A DNA stretch of 64,000 bases from Diphasiastrum complanatum (lineage: Eukaryota; Streptophyta; Lycopodiopsida; Lycopodiales; Lycopodiaceae), in the NCBI GenBank assembly GCA_029204225.1, contig CM055102.1:22088386-22152385 (forward strand), in the 5' to 3' direction. Numbering within the stretch: the stretch's first letter is position 1; each line of letters opens with the position of its first letter. Position numbers and translations under genes: made by a program. Below are positions 23,560-39,999 of the stretch, in pieces. Under the pieces are notes generated by a model. That model was not told where the DNA came from, did no database searches, and was given only the letters and a program-made list of their open reading frames with translations.

Positions 23560-24020
23560 TTATAATTGTCTACCAATTGCGGTCTGCGACTCGATTAGTT
23601 GTCCTACTGTTCCCCTTCACGTAGACTTTTCTTCAGTCGACTTAGTAATACATGAAAAACCAAGTGCACTTGCGTTCCTTCCGGAAGGTTCAACTGGTAA
23701 GCCGAGGATCCAATCTTTTTTAAGATTTTATACGGTCCTCTATATCTAGTGGATAATTTGTAATGCTTGTCGGGATGCATTAAGTTAGAATGCTTCGAAA
23801 TTTCTAAATACACCCAATCCCCCACTTAAAAGTCTCATGTAAATCTTTTCATATCAACATAATGTCTGTCCCTAGGCATTTTGGACATTCTCACATACTA
23901 TCATAGCATTTCTTGCATGTCGTGCATGAAATCTACTACTTTATGAAACTTGATCAATTGAGTTTCATTTACAATGGGTGATCTAGAACCATACGTAAGC
24001 ATAAAGAGCTATAACTAGTG
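23560..24020 (-). pseudogene. Ty3/gypsy integrase C-terminus
   Basis: The minus-strand frame at 23825-23604 gives MGDWVYLEIS, YKLSTRYRGPYKILKKIGS and AYQLNLPEGTQVHLVFHVL. This is the conserved GPY/F module and following strand of gypsy-type integrases. Upstream, broken by stops, are VVDFMHDMQEML and MPRDRHYVDMKR, the usual preceding segment. No other gypsy domains are recognisable nearby on this strand. Confidence 0.85.
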
Positions 24021-26614
24021 GCCGAATGCTTGGTGCTATTACAAGCAATCACCATCAAAGATAACTACTTTTCCAAGGAGATTGCCATCAAAAGACATAT
24101 ACAGATAGCATATGATCTTTTGAACGTTCATGTTTCTTTCTCTTAAACAATCAAGTATAAACTAGAATTTGAACTATGATTCATCAATTACAACTCATCA
24201 AATATCTATAATATACTTAATAATAAGAGAACATGCATATTACTATTCTTAGAAGACACATGAGTTGCTCTAAAAAGTCCTTTTCACAAAGAAAGCTTCG
24301 GAGTTTAATCACTCACTTTACTATGCCTATACGAGAATCGTAATCCTCAAAATTTTCTTACTCTAGACATGGTACAAAGTGTCATTCCAAAGTTAGGGTC
24401 CAATCTAGAATGCGCTAGATTCTATTACTCTATAAGTTTTAATCTAGAATAACTTAAGATTTGCCGAAACTTCTTCACGAGAAGTTCTGACTTTTGGTTT
24501 ACATCAAGTATCCAACTCCATTTGAGTTTATGGAATAACATTTCTATCTTCTTCCAATTGAAAAAAGACTAAAACCAAAAGTTCCCGTGTATCCTATGCA
24601 CAGAACCCTCTAAAAGAATCCAAAAATGACTCTTGAACGTTTAGGTGTGGATCCCATTTTAAACACCATTCAATCTGATTCCAAACCCATTCTAGGTCAA
24701 TAAATAATTCTCATCGAGAAATCATTATTAACCTACGAGTAATTGTCTTCAAACAATTCTCATCAATATGTCTATGTTTTAGCGACTAGTTTACGCATAC
24801 ATATAACTTAGTCCAAGGAATACATTGTAGGTCCACATGATTAAGAACTTGCGCAAAGAAAATATGATCTCACAATAATTCACCACATAGCATATTTCTA
24901 CATATTTTACATAATCTGTAATAGCACTTTTTTGGCTGAGAATCATGTAACCTCGTTAACTCTAGGAGAGAATATTACTCAAAGACCGCTATTTCATAAC
25001 CAAAATCTCAATCGAAGATTATTTCAAAAGAATATAATGCTAGAGGGAATTTCATTGCTTGCATCAACTCACGGATCTTACTAAGATCAAGTTGATCATA
25101 ACCACAGAGATCAAACCATTTTTTGTAATAGAATTCTCTAGTTTTCATACAAATCGATTGGATTCATGATTGGTAACTTCTCTATTACAAGGATGTTTTC
25201 TAAATTTCCTTCCTTTACATCTTCTCATTAGAATCTCACAAATCTTTAGAAGATAACAAATATTCTATCGATCCCGATTCTTGAAATTGGTCCTTCATCT
25301 ATACATATCATGGATTCTTCCTAGAATCAATGTTATAGATGTTTCTCGAAGATAACTTTATATCCACCTATTTATCTCCCTTTTAATAGGAAATTGCACT
25401 AGTTTTCAAGAGGTGCATATTAGTCTAGATATGGCTTAGGAGAAGTTTCAAAGAAGAACTTCAAAAAATCTTGGAAGTCAAAAATATTTGTTGCATCAAC
25501 ATGACTTAATTCAGTTAATGTCACTTGAATGACTTATCCAAAGATTTTCTTTGTTACCTGATAAAGAATTGACCCATTTAATCAAAAATGGATTTATTGG
25601 TTATTCAAGGAAGAGTTACAATATATTAGAAAACAATATATTAATCATTCATGTGCCTCGTCCAAGGTCGTGTAATAACAATTACCATCCAAGGAATTAC
25701 AAGAAATAGGATTAGTGTTTATGAAATTCACTAATATATTAGGGTTTTGATTTTGTAAATTTGGGGTATCCATTAGGGGTCATGACCAATACCTTGAATT
25801 TTTGACAAAATACCCTCTTGTGACCAATAGTATTTAGCATCATTCTAGATTTACGGTGGTACCATGGTCAATCCAATCTAGTTACTTTTAAATCTTCCTT
25901 TTGAAATTACATGCGTCCCATACCACATGTTCTTCCTCCAAGAAGACCATCCCCTTCCTGATCAAAACATCCAAGAATCGATTGATTTCATCGGAATGAA
26001 TTTGTCTCTTAGAGATTTTTAAAATCTCTGGATCTAACTCATAAAGTTTGCTTACTTTAGTGGATGGTGCTCTTCTACAAATTATGGTCTCTAAGTGCCT
26101 GTGTACATTTTTTTAGCCTAGATCTCTTGTTGTTATGGAGACGGACAAGTCTATTGAGATTGAATGATTGCTATTTTCTTGCATGAGATGCTAGAAATAA
26201 GGACATGTACTCAAGAGAGTATCTAGGGTACTTAGAGTTGAGTTAAAATCATTTTTATATTGATGGATCTCCTATAAGTTCTAGTTGGATGAATTGTTAT
26301 GCCTTAGAATTTTGGATGTTCTAAGAGTTTTTGTACGCATTGATGAATTGTCTACAAGAAATTGTGGACTATGATTGTTGGTTTGTTTAGACATAGTGAT
26401 TTATGGAAACTGAATTTACATGAAAGTGATGTTATTAATTTGGAAGAGAATCATACTTGATTGGGAAATTCATCGCTTGGTGTACTTTTTAAATTGAGAT
26501 TGTACACTAGAGTAGAAACAAACAGTTGAAATTGGACCTGTTTTATATATGAAGTTAGACTAAGGATAGTGATTTCTAGGGTAAGAGGTTGAAAAAGATT
26601 GGTTTCTAATTTTC
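24021..26614. other. Degenerate sequence, no gene recognised
   Basis: AT-rich sequence with frequent stops in all frames. It may contain old gypsy internal sequence, as it lies between gypsy remnants, but I found no domain motif. Confidence 0.4.
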
Positions 26615-27150
26615 TTTCTTGTTTTGAGGACAAAACCTGTTCAAAGGGGGGGGGGGAGAATGTTACGTCCATGTCTTGTATATAGGATTCGGCATAATCC
26701 TACACTTGGATACAAAGTACTCCAGTACTCTCGATTATTAATTATGCCTTGTTATTTCAGACTAGGCTAGAAATGTCATCGATAATCTTGTGAGTACTCA
26801 GTAACACATCTAATAACATGTGGAGCTATTGCATGGGTTAGGATGACTATTGGTGGTGTAGAGTATCAATAGTAATGACTTGCATGTATGGGAATATTGT
26901 ATGCTTGCATGGGCACATGCATAGGTAAAGCAAGGGCTATATCCCCATGTAGGAACTCGCCTTACTCCCATTCATGTTGTGAGTTTTCATTACCATATCT
27001 CTCTCTACTCCCGCATTCTAGTCTATGGCACAAGGACGATGCTACTAGAGATTGATCAATAGCTTCTCATTGGTTGGGTGGTTTTGCTCCACTATTATTC
27101 GTTTGTGTGTGTTTTGTTAACATGATCTTGAGGTGCTTACAAGGGTGTCC
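26615..27150 (+). mobile_element. Ty3/gypsy-type 3' end: polypurine tract and LTR start
   Basis: TTTTGAGGACAAAACC then AAAGGGGGGGGGGGAGAA (26643-26660) precede TGTTACGTCCATG at 26661. A coding-like FEDK motif, then a G-rich polypurine tract, then TGTTA is the standard 3' junction of many plant gypsy elements. The LTR's far end is not identified; 27150 is an estimate. Confidence 0.55.
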
Positions 27151-27359
27151 AAGCCCTAAGCTTTGCAGCTTTAATAAAACAGATGATACACTTGCTTAAG
27201 CAACCAATACTAAGGTCTCAAAGATAAAAAAAAGGGGGGTCCACCCTCTCAAGAGCCTTGAGAGGCATTGTAGTCTATGAAGGTGTGGCAATCTAAGGAA
27301 GTGTGAGTGCAAATTGGGACACATTTAGCTTCAGAACGTTAGAAGGTTGGAATGAATAG

Positions 27360-27740
27360 CCCGACACATACACTCCACCTTGAGGTGAGGAGCTTCAAGG
27401 CCATTGCCAATTATGAAGACGAAGGAAGGCTCCACACACTTGATTGCGCCTTGAGTTTACGAGCTTCAAGGCAATTGTTAGGCCAACGATGAACATGACA
27501 TAAGGCTCGACACACTTGATTCTGCCTTTAGTTAAGGAGCTTCAATGCCATTGTAGGACCAGTAGTGAATATGAGAAAGGCTCCACGCACTTGGATTGTG
27601 CGTGGAGTTGAGGATTTTCAAGGCCATCGCCGGCATCGAGAATGACACACTTGATGGTGCCTTGAGCTGAGGAGCTTCAAGGCCCCTCGACCACACTGAC
27701 AATGATGAGCAAGGCTTCATACACTTGATTGTGAAAACCG
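27360..27740. repeat. Diverged tandem repeat, about 75-bp unit, 5-6 copies
   Basis: Each unit contains versions of GGCTCCACACACTTGATT, GCCTTGAG and GAGGAGCTTCAAGGCCATTG. It lies 0.2-0.6 kb upstream of the thioredoxin start codon, so it could affect that promoter, but nothing shows that it does. Confidence 0.85.
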
Positions 27741-27945
27741 AGATCAAAGTGTGAAAGATCCAAAAGGCCGGTCATTTCTCTCTAGAGATTTCTTGGAATC
27801 ATGGGGCCCTTGGTGCCATGGGGACACATTTGACTTCATAAAAAAAACGTGCTCTCCTCACTTTTAGTCTTATATTTTCGCTTCTTCTTTTGGGCTGCTT
27901 TAGCTGAAAGAAAAGAGAAGAGAAGAGAAGAGTGTGCTTCTGGCT

Positions 27946-29407
27946 ATGGCGGAAGAGAATGGATCGCAAGAGCAGATGCTGAAGAATGCGAAGAAGGAAA
28001 GCGGTGGCATCCCAATTGGGTTGGAGGCAGAGCGCAAGAGCTCGTATTATGTGCAGGAGCATGAGCAGTCTCGGGTGGTGGTCGTGGATTCAGTGGCCGT
28101 TTGGGATGAGATCCTCCGACGGGCAAATGCAGAGGGTTCTCTGGTCTGCTTTGCTGTTCTTTCTGACCTCCGTTGCTTTCTGTGAGATGATGATTCATGG
28201 GTTTTGTGCCTGGGCTTTTTTGGGCTGTGTGTCTATTGCTCTTGATTCTTGTGGTGTGTTTTGATGACGTTTTGGTCAGGTGGTAGTGCATTTCTCTGCG
28301 GAGTGGTGTGCACCTTGCAAGTTTATGGCTCCCCTATTTGACGATCTTTCAAGGAGCTTTCCAGACACAATCTTTTTGCAAGTAGATGTAGATGATTTGC
28401 AGGTATTGTATTTTGATTTTATCATGTCCTATAGCTGCTCCCGCAAGCAGATGAATCCTGGGTAGTCGTATGCATCTGTGATGTTTTCCAATTTATCTTA
28501 AATAGCCTAGAGATCCACATTATTTATATGATGCATCTTTGGGAATGAAAGATGCAGAACCGCAAGTATATCTTTGAGCAGCATAAATTCTACTGCCAGC
28601 AGCTCGTCGTGACTTAAGTAGATCCCAGTGTGCCTTTTGTCTGATGCGTACTGTATGTGGTCATGGGTGTGCAGAACCGCAAGTATATCTTTGAGCAGCA
28701 TAAATTCTACTGCCAGCAGCTCGTCGTGACTTAAGTAGATCCCAGTGTGCCTTTTGTCTGATGCGTACTGTATGTGGTCATGGGTGTGCGTTGATTTGTG
28801 TTTTTATTTTATTTTTCTCTGAAAGTGGTACTCAGGTTCTTTATGTACTACTTTCTCCTTCATGTGGCCGTTTATTCTTGAACTATTCTCTATAGTTGTA
28901 GTACCTGTTTTGGGCTATTAAATCACAACCCCGTTTTGCCTAGGAGTAGGCATAGAATGCTGTTTCTGTCTGTTGGGTAATTTGTTCAGTGTGTCTGCGA
29001 AATCTGGCTATCACTGAGTTGTATATCGTAACCTACTAGAACAGAAGCTTCATAGTTCCTGGCTTGCATGTGATTTGAGAATGATCTACTAAGTACTTTG
29101 GGACTTTTCTGTGAGCGGTTTTAATACCTACTTTAAAGAGAACTCTTGGCTCTGCCCAATTCGGCGTTGCAGATACTGATGACACATCATGCCTGTCAGC
29201 TAAACAAATGCTTTTTTGAAGTTTCTGGTTAATTCATTGTAATACTTTTGTTTTGGGGGAATGCAGGAGATTGCAAAAAGAATGGAGGTTAAGGCTATGC
29301 CTACATTTATCTTTATTAAAGATGAGGAGCAAGTAGACAAGTTCGTTGGTGCTAACAAAGAAGAACTGGAGAAGAGGCTTCTGCAGCTTGGACAGAACAG
29401 TGTGTAG
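27946..29407 (+). CDS. Thioredoxin, h-type/CXXS-like, three exons, 153 aa
   Basis: The exons are 27946-28143 (66 codons), 28280-28402 (41 codons) and 29267-29407 (46 codons plus TAG). Both introns are GT-AG and phase 0. The protein starts MAEENGSQEQM, with a polar N-terminal extension of about 40 residues. The thioredoxin fold follows: VVVHFSAEWCAPCKFMAPLF with active-site cysteines at residues 76 and 79, then VDVDDLQEIAKRMEV, then the cis-proline loop KAMPTFIFIKD, and finally VGANKEELEKRL. It should catalyse dithiol-disulfide exchange. No transit peptide is evident, so it is probably cytosolic. The stretch from AMPTF to VGAN resembles the plant CXXS1 clade, whose Arabidopsis member has serine for the second cysteine; here both cysteines are kept. 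The ATG at 27946 was chosen over an in-frame one at 27934 because the GCTATGGCG context is better and MAEE is a typical start. An AATAAA-like signal lies near 29564. Confidence 0.92.
28554..28787. repeat. Perfect or near-perfect 117-bp tandem duplication in thioredoxin intron 2
   Basis: The unit starting GCAGAACCGCAAGTATATC occurs at 28554 and again at 28671. I see no difference between the copies, so the duplication is recent. It is intronic and does not change the reading frame. Confidence 0.95.
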
Positions 29408-31339
29408 ACAGACACAATGCTCCACCATGTCAAAACATTATCTGCATTAACCAAAGCTTGGTGTGTATCCTTCCTCCATAGGGTTGTTTTTGCTGAAAAT
29501 GGGACAATTTCATGTCTCCATGCCTTCAAAGATGCTGCTGCAATACTATGCTTGCAATAAAATTAAATAAAGTGATTGGTGGGATGCAATGCTAGATAGT
29601 GATGTATAGATTTACCTCTTCCAGGGTGTTATCTTTCAGATTATCAGCCTTACAGATTTCTGTTTGATGTTCTGCAACTATATGGGAGAGTCTTCAAGAG
29701 GTATCATATAGTGTTGAAGATTTGGGATTGTCACAACTAAAGTACATATGACTTGAGGGAAAATATTTTGATGCTACATAATTGAAATTTTTGACAAGAA
29801 GTAATCACTTTTGCATGCAAGTTCAAATAGGTAGAAGCAAAAGCAACAAGCAAGAAATGAAAAACATGTCCAATGGTTGAGAAGTCGTAGTAAACACTTC
29901 ATTGTTGCACAATTTAGATCCATCTAGACATAGCTTACATCATTCTAAAGATTGGTGCAATGAAAGATCTTCAAAACTTTTGGGTGACACACTCCCAAGA
30001 CGACTCTAATCAACTGCACAAAGCCATCAATGCAACACGTAGAATGTCATGGGTAGAAATTGCAATGCATTTCCAAGTAGGAAGGATGCATGTGTTGGAT
30101 TTTTCATACGCTCCAAGATATTTGACCTCTGAGTACAATATGTACCTTGGACGAATTTGACAACAAAGAGGACATGGAATGCACTAATCAATTGCTCAAT
30201 TATTTCTTTCTTTCATGTTCCTCTGGAGCATGATACTAGCCCATTGGTTTTTCAGCCTCCTTATCACATGGAAAAGCCATTCTAACATTTCACATCTTGA
30301 AATGAATATCATCATTAGCGCACAAATTTTCAAGACAAACTATTATATTTTCACCTCAATACAAACAAAGATATCAACATATGCAAACATCAAAACATAT
30401 ACATTGTCTTGAGCTTTGAAATAATAATGCATGGTCATATGAGACATCAACTTTGCCAATGCATACATAGCACATTGAAAAAGTACCATAAATTCTCATA
30501 TTATAAATTGAAACAAGCATCGACAAATCATGCATTATTGGCATTCGTTGAAAGGCTTTATTGCATGTGCATTTGCAAGACTAATGATACAAGCCTGGCG
30601 TTGACATGCCAAAAAATTAAATATAAAACACCAATCAATTATTTCAACATAAATTTTATGCAGGAAAATTGACCATTATATAGAGCTCAAAATTTTGAAA
30701 ATATTTTTATTTTGTTGAAAGGAGTGCATAAACGCACATGAATCATCACAAAAAATCAAATAAATTGTCACACATGATTGATCAAATAAATTGTCACACC
30801 AATCATTAATTTAGATTTATGAGGGTTGATATATACATTGCATATAAATGTATGATAAATAGTGTGTGAAAATTTTGACACAACACAACCATGACTAGTT
30901 GCAAAAAATATACACAAATCAAAAGAAATTAGAACTCATGAAATTCTTAGGTTCATTGCATTGGACAAAATGAGAATCAGGTAGTAGAGTAGATCAACTA
31001 TAAGTGATGAAGGTGACAATCCAACAAATATTGACGGTAAGCGAAATTGGAATCACATGAATAATGCTTTAGATGTTAAAATACATGAAAATAGTGTAAT
31101 CAGCTGACAACATGTACATGAAGGTCCTTTTGATGATCTATCTAAGCTATTGAAGTATCAATATCCACATAGCATAGCTATATGTAAGAATAAATGATCT
31201 CAAGAGACTTCTCTATACAAGGATAGATCGTGTGAGCAACTTTGTATGTGTTTTGCAAGAACACTCATTGAGATTAGGATGTTGATCTCCTCTGCTTCTT
31301 ATGTATATTTGCAAGGGTGGATCTCAAGTGCTATTCCTA
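29408..31339. other. Thioredoxin 3' UTR, then intergenic sequence without a recognised gene
   Basis: The first 200 bp likely hold the 3' UTR with a polyadenylation signal near 29564. Beyond that the sequence is AT-rich. The ORFs at 29960-30160 and 30409-30672 have no family motifs and are not annotated. Confidence 0.5.
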
Positions 31340-31740
31340 AGAGTGAGTAATCTCGAAGTATTCTTGGCCTCATTTGTGGCTTTGAGGGTGTCTCAAGCCT
31401 CCTTGGCCGAGGTGCAAGTACTAATCTCTTTAAATACTTCATTAAAGATATTCATCTTGATGTAAGGGACATTTTTGCCCTTTTCTTGTACCTTTGAACT
31501 TCTTGAAGCACTTGAGGCCCTCCGGCCCCTCCTCAAGTCCAAGTACAATATCCATCACATCTTGGAGAATCAAAATTGACTCCATCTTCACCTTCCAAAT
31601 AGAATAGGTGTTCAATCTCTCACCTTGCTCCAAGAGAAAGGACCCCGTGGATGCATAATCACTTGAGAAATTGTGTTGTAATGAATTTAAAAACAAGTAC
31701 AAATGTTGTTTCTTTCTCAAAAAAGGATTTGATAATGGTG
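31340..31740 (-). pseudogene. Copia gag N-terminal region (minus), broken
   Basis: The minus-strand frame includes TYSIWKVKMESILILQDVMD near 31590, which matches the W-K-KM Gag motif. Lower down are IFNEVFKEISTCTSAKEA, a stop in place of tryptophan, and DTLKATNEAKNTSRLL, matching the second conserved Gag block (AKEAWDTL). It is disrupted by stops and frameshifts. It is a different family from the plus-strand gag just to the right. Confidence 0.75.
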
Positions 31741-32078
31741 TCCAACCAAAATCGAATTGAGATCTTGCAACAATCTTGATAGTACAATCTCAATAGCTAT
31801 GACAATCTCACTCAATCTAGATCTAGCAGTGAAAATAACAGTGATCGACTTATACAGTGCTTTCTTATTTCGACGGCACCACGTGTGCTCAGTTCTAGAA
31901 TTATCGGGCCGTCTTTCTTTTACAAGCCCTTTGAGTGCTTTTAAGCAACTTTATCTTTATACTTACTGATTAGTTGAATACACAGTTTGTGTAGAGCAAT
32001 TCTGTTGTCTTGTCTTATTGCAGTTGACGTTGTGCTGAGGTGATTGATCCGGTCTTGTTTTTAAATTGTTTTCTTAAC
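31741..32078 (+). mobile_element. Probable LTR ending at a copia primer-binding site
   Basis: A primer-binding site follows at 32079, so the LTR 3' end should be near 32077 (TTTTCTTAAC). The 5' end is not identified, and the sequence is not obviously alignable with the 55127 LTR although the leaders of the two elements match. Confidence 0.4.
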
Positions 32079-32380
32079 TTGGTATCAGAGCCCTTGGTGG
32101 CTACAATCATCGGACAAGATCAAAGAGCTGCGAATTCACGACGGTTTGCTAGCTAGGAAGCACAAAACCGAGTATGTGATTTCACCATTCTACTGGGCAC
32201 GTAGTTGGGAGTTGGTGACGAGAAGTATTTCGGAAAGCGACACCAGTTTGGCTTTCAATTTGGCGAAAGAGCGTCGGGTGGCCTGGTAAGCCAAAAATTG
32301 CAGGTCAATATTTTTTATTTCTGACATCATGTTTGGCTTTGGCATACACTTTTTAGCCTACAGGTGAAGTTTCAAGCAGT
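32079..32380 (+). other. Primer-binding site and untranslated leader (copia family C)
   Basis: TTGGTATCAGAGC at 32079-32091 is the tRNA-Met primer site. The leader shares TTTCACCATTC, ACTGGGCACG, GTTGGGAGTTG and the end TTTCAAGCAGT with the leaders at 55399-56708 and 62058-62343. This copy is much shorter than the 1.3-kb leader of the 55-kb element. Confidence 0.8.
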
Positions 32381-33126
32381 TTGGAAATGGCAAACATCAA
32401 TGAGACAATTTTGGGCGATGCAAGCAAACTTGATGGGGCTTCTAACTACAACATCTGGAAATTCAAAATGAAGAGCATTTTGATGGAGAAAGAGTTATGG
32501 GAGATCGTGGCAGGTATTGAAGTCCGGCCAAATACCACTCCAGGCGACATGAGGGCCTTTGATAAAAAGGCGCAAGAGCATTGTCCTTGATCAATCTTTC
32601 AGTGAAAGACCATTTGATCAATCATATAAGTGATGCCACAACAACTAGGGGAGCTTGGGAAGCTCTTAGAATGCATTTTCAAAGTTGCAGTCCAGCTCGG
32701 GCCATGTTCTTAAAGTCGAGATTGAACGCAGTAAGGATGGAAGAAAGCGAATTGGTGGGATCTTTCTTCACCAGGATAAAGGAGCTGAGAGATCAACTTG
32801 TGGCAATTGGAGAACCAATTAGGGACGTTGAATTGGTACATACCACAATGAGCGGTGTCTGGGAAGGGCTATAGATGTTTGTGAGCGGCATTGCTTCGAG
32901 GGACAGATTGTCTACTTTTGAAGACTTCCACGGAATCATGTTGCACGAAGAGCAGCGCTGCAAAGTGGTAAAGTCAAGGCAAACCCCACAGAAGGATCAA
33001 GCCTTGCTTTCTAAAGGCAAGCAGAAAGGATGGAAAAGGATTCCCAAGAAATTTAAGGATGATGATGACAAGGGAGAGTCGTTATCGAAGGCGAAAAAGA
33101 AGAAGAAAGGCAAATGTTACTATTAA
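32381..33126 (+). pseudogene. Copia gag (family C), frameshifted and truncated
   Basis: The ATG at 32381 opens MANINETILGDASKLDGASN, then YNIWKFKMKSILMEKELWEI. After a frameshift near 32580, LINLSVKDHLINHISDAT and RGAWEALRMHFQ follow. An in-frame TAG sits at 32872-32874, before MFVSGIASRDRLSTFEDF. A lysine-rich stretch ends at KGKCYY, where the zinc knuckle should begin, and the element is cut there. It is closely related to the gag at 56709. Confidence 0.88.
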
Positions 33127-37690
<4,564 letters not shown>

Positions 37691-39460
37691 TCAAAGCTCA
37701 GCTTGCTCCTTGGCCTGCTGCATTGTCCAGAACGTATGTACCCGTATCACTCGCTCCAGTACTTCCTCGGGCACTGGCTCTCCACGCCGCTGGTGAGGTG
37801 CAATGCGAGCAGTGTGGACGAGTGTTTTCCATTTGTCCTGCCACGCAGGGACTGAATGTCAGCAATTGTAAAATCTTATTGTATTTACAATAGGATATTT
37901 GCACTACCATATAATGATTGAGCATGTTCACCTACGATCCTCATTGATGTAGCTAATGTTGCAGCCTTTTGTATACATTGATCTGTTACAGGTTTCCCTT
38001 TGTAATTGACAGGATGGGCTACCTATAAAGAAGCTGATGGAGATAATCACCTTAAGATCTACATAAGTTCGATGCTTTGCTTGATCGAATGCCCACAACT
38101 TTACATCTCGCCATCTGGAGACATGCAAAAGTTAGAGCAAGCCAACCCATTTGCTCTACTCTACTAAAATTCTACCGGAGATATTCAGTGTGAATAGGTA
38201 AAATGTGGCAGCATGACATGAATTATGAAATTTCTCTTGGAAAGGGTTATAGTTCACCTGCCAAGGCCCAGCTTCTCCACAGCAAAGACTAGTGCTTCTA
38301 CCTCTCTGATACTGAAAGGCCTCCTCATTCTACGCTTGTTGCATCCTACTAGCATGAGTGGCTTTGGCCGAATAGCCACTAATCCTAACTCGTGACCATT
38401 ATCTGGGTGCTGAACAATAATCCCTGGAGCCAGTGGATAGGCTCCAGGGCACTGCTCATCAGGTTCTGTAGAAGAAGAACCATCTTGTTTGCCAGGAAAA
38501 CTTGCACTTTCCATTGATATGAAAGGCACTAAAGAGCCAACGCAAGCAACATTTGTAGAGCATGGGGGAACTGATACTCCCTCAACTGGCAAAGTTTGGT
38601 TGCACTGGTTTGGAAAACCCTGAATAAGAGAAACTTCTCTTTTGCAATATTTTTTACCACCACTTGGAGCATTTTTTGAGAGATGTGCCTTCGGTGCTCG
38701 TGTTGCACCTGCTCCTGCATGTCCCTTTCCCTTTCCCCTTTTGGCTTGTCTAAATGCTATTTTACCTGACTGATACCTGTAGAGGATGTCTAGTCAGAAT
38801 AACACATTTAGCACTAAATTTTACCATGGAGATTTTGTAAGCTTCTGGAATAGGAAAACAATTTCAATGATTCAGAAAAAGCTAAAAACAAGTTTTATTA
38901 TTAGCATGCATTGCATGAACATGTGTCTCATGAAGAAAATTATGGTGTCCAACTGAGGCTGTCACCTACGGTGGAAAAGGCCGGGTTGTTGCAGCATTTG
39001 AAAGTACATGAAGAGGATCTCCAGAACGAGATGGTGTTGGCTCTAACATGAATTTTAAAGAGTTAAGCTTTTCAACATGAGAGATTCCAATTTGAGCCAA
39101 TGTTGCATTCTCATCATGGACTTTGGAGCCATTCATATAGACACGAACTCTTAAACCTCCACTTAAGAGGTTTGTAGTAGCATCCATCACAGCATTCTGC
39201 ACACAATGAAGAAGTTAACAGATCACACTTTGCAAACTTTTTCAAATGGACGATGACATTGCAGCAATTGAAACATGACATCAATCTAAGCAGCTACGAT
39301 ACCATAACATATAGAAGGATCTTCGAGATCTTGCCTTAAGACTGGCAATCGTTGCAGATTCTGGTAAATCAATAAGTACTTCTGGTACATTGAAGGATTT
39401 GATACTTAGCTTAACTGCAATGTCAGGCAAACTATTTTCAAAATAAGCTCCCTTAGATTC
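37691..39460 (-). CDS. TRP1-like: Telomere-repeat-binding protein (TRP/TBP family), C-terminal exons: ubiquitin-like and telobox Myb domains
   Basis: Five exons join in frame (360 codons plus stop): about 39460-39335, 39196-38970, 38776-38258, 38114-38051 and 37837-37691. The first two encode the TRP ubiquitin-like domain: VKLSIKSFNVPEVLIDLPES, ATIASLK, then GGLRVRVYMNG and GISHVEKLNSLKFMLEP. A basic linker follows (QAKRGKGKGHAG). The C-terminal Myb domain is split over three exons: RRMRRPFSIREVEALVFAVE and KLGLGR, then WRDVKLWAFDQAKHRTYVDL, then KDKWKTLVHTARI, ending HTFWTMQQAKEQAEL. VDLKDKWK is the telobox signature that binds plant TTTAGGG repeats as a nuclear, double-stranded-DNA-binding protein. 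The intron after ATIASLK uses GC rather than GT (39334-39197); the other three are GT-AG. The 5' edge at 39460 is a choice: another acceptor exists at 39414. Confidence 0.92.
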
Positions 39461-39870
39461 CTGATTTTCTAACTTACACAATCTTAAACGTGAACTAACA
39501 GCCAAACTTCAACTTCTGATCTTACGATCATTAATTTTGGTTTTAATGTGTGATCACTTAAAAGGAAAAGCATTGACAATGACAAAGCCCAACTTAAGCA
39601 ATACATGGATGAGATGGCAGGATGTTTAATCAATAAGAGGTTGCACAGGATCATTCAATTACAGCTGGCAAGATGGAAGCTAAAACAATCTCTTTCCGAT
39701 GTGCTAGAAACGTCTGGTGTAAGTGAGAAAGAACCTTCGATATGTTCACCAAATTGACAATAAGAGTTGATTAAACAGCTTAAAAAATCCCCAAGTAAAA
39801 TTGTGCTTTCCTGCTTGTTGAGACTTGCTGTACAAAACCTCAAATTAAAAATTTCTGCCTGCAACCCTAC

Positions 39871-39984
39871 CGATTTGAATTACTGCTCGTTTGCTGGTAC
39901 TTGAAGTCATAACTTGGTTCTTGAATGGTATCATGTCTCCTACAGCTGCCTAGAATCCTCCTTTCTTCAAGGACATGGTAGCCT
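39871..39984 (-). CDS. Possible upstream exon of the TRP gene
   Basis: The minus-strand frame reads GYHVLEERRILGSCRRHDT, then IQEPSYDFKYQQTSSNSNR, and ends at a donor-like AATCG/GTAGGG. Composition looks coding and it sits just upstream of the ubiquitin-like exons. It shows no motif I can match to the TRP family. A further open stretch lies at 39655-39864 after an acceptor-like TTGCAG. Both could be intronic. Confidence 0.3.
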
Positions 39985-39999
39985 CTTTTTATAAAAGCA

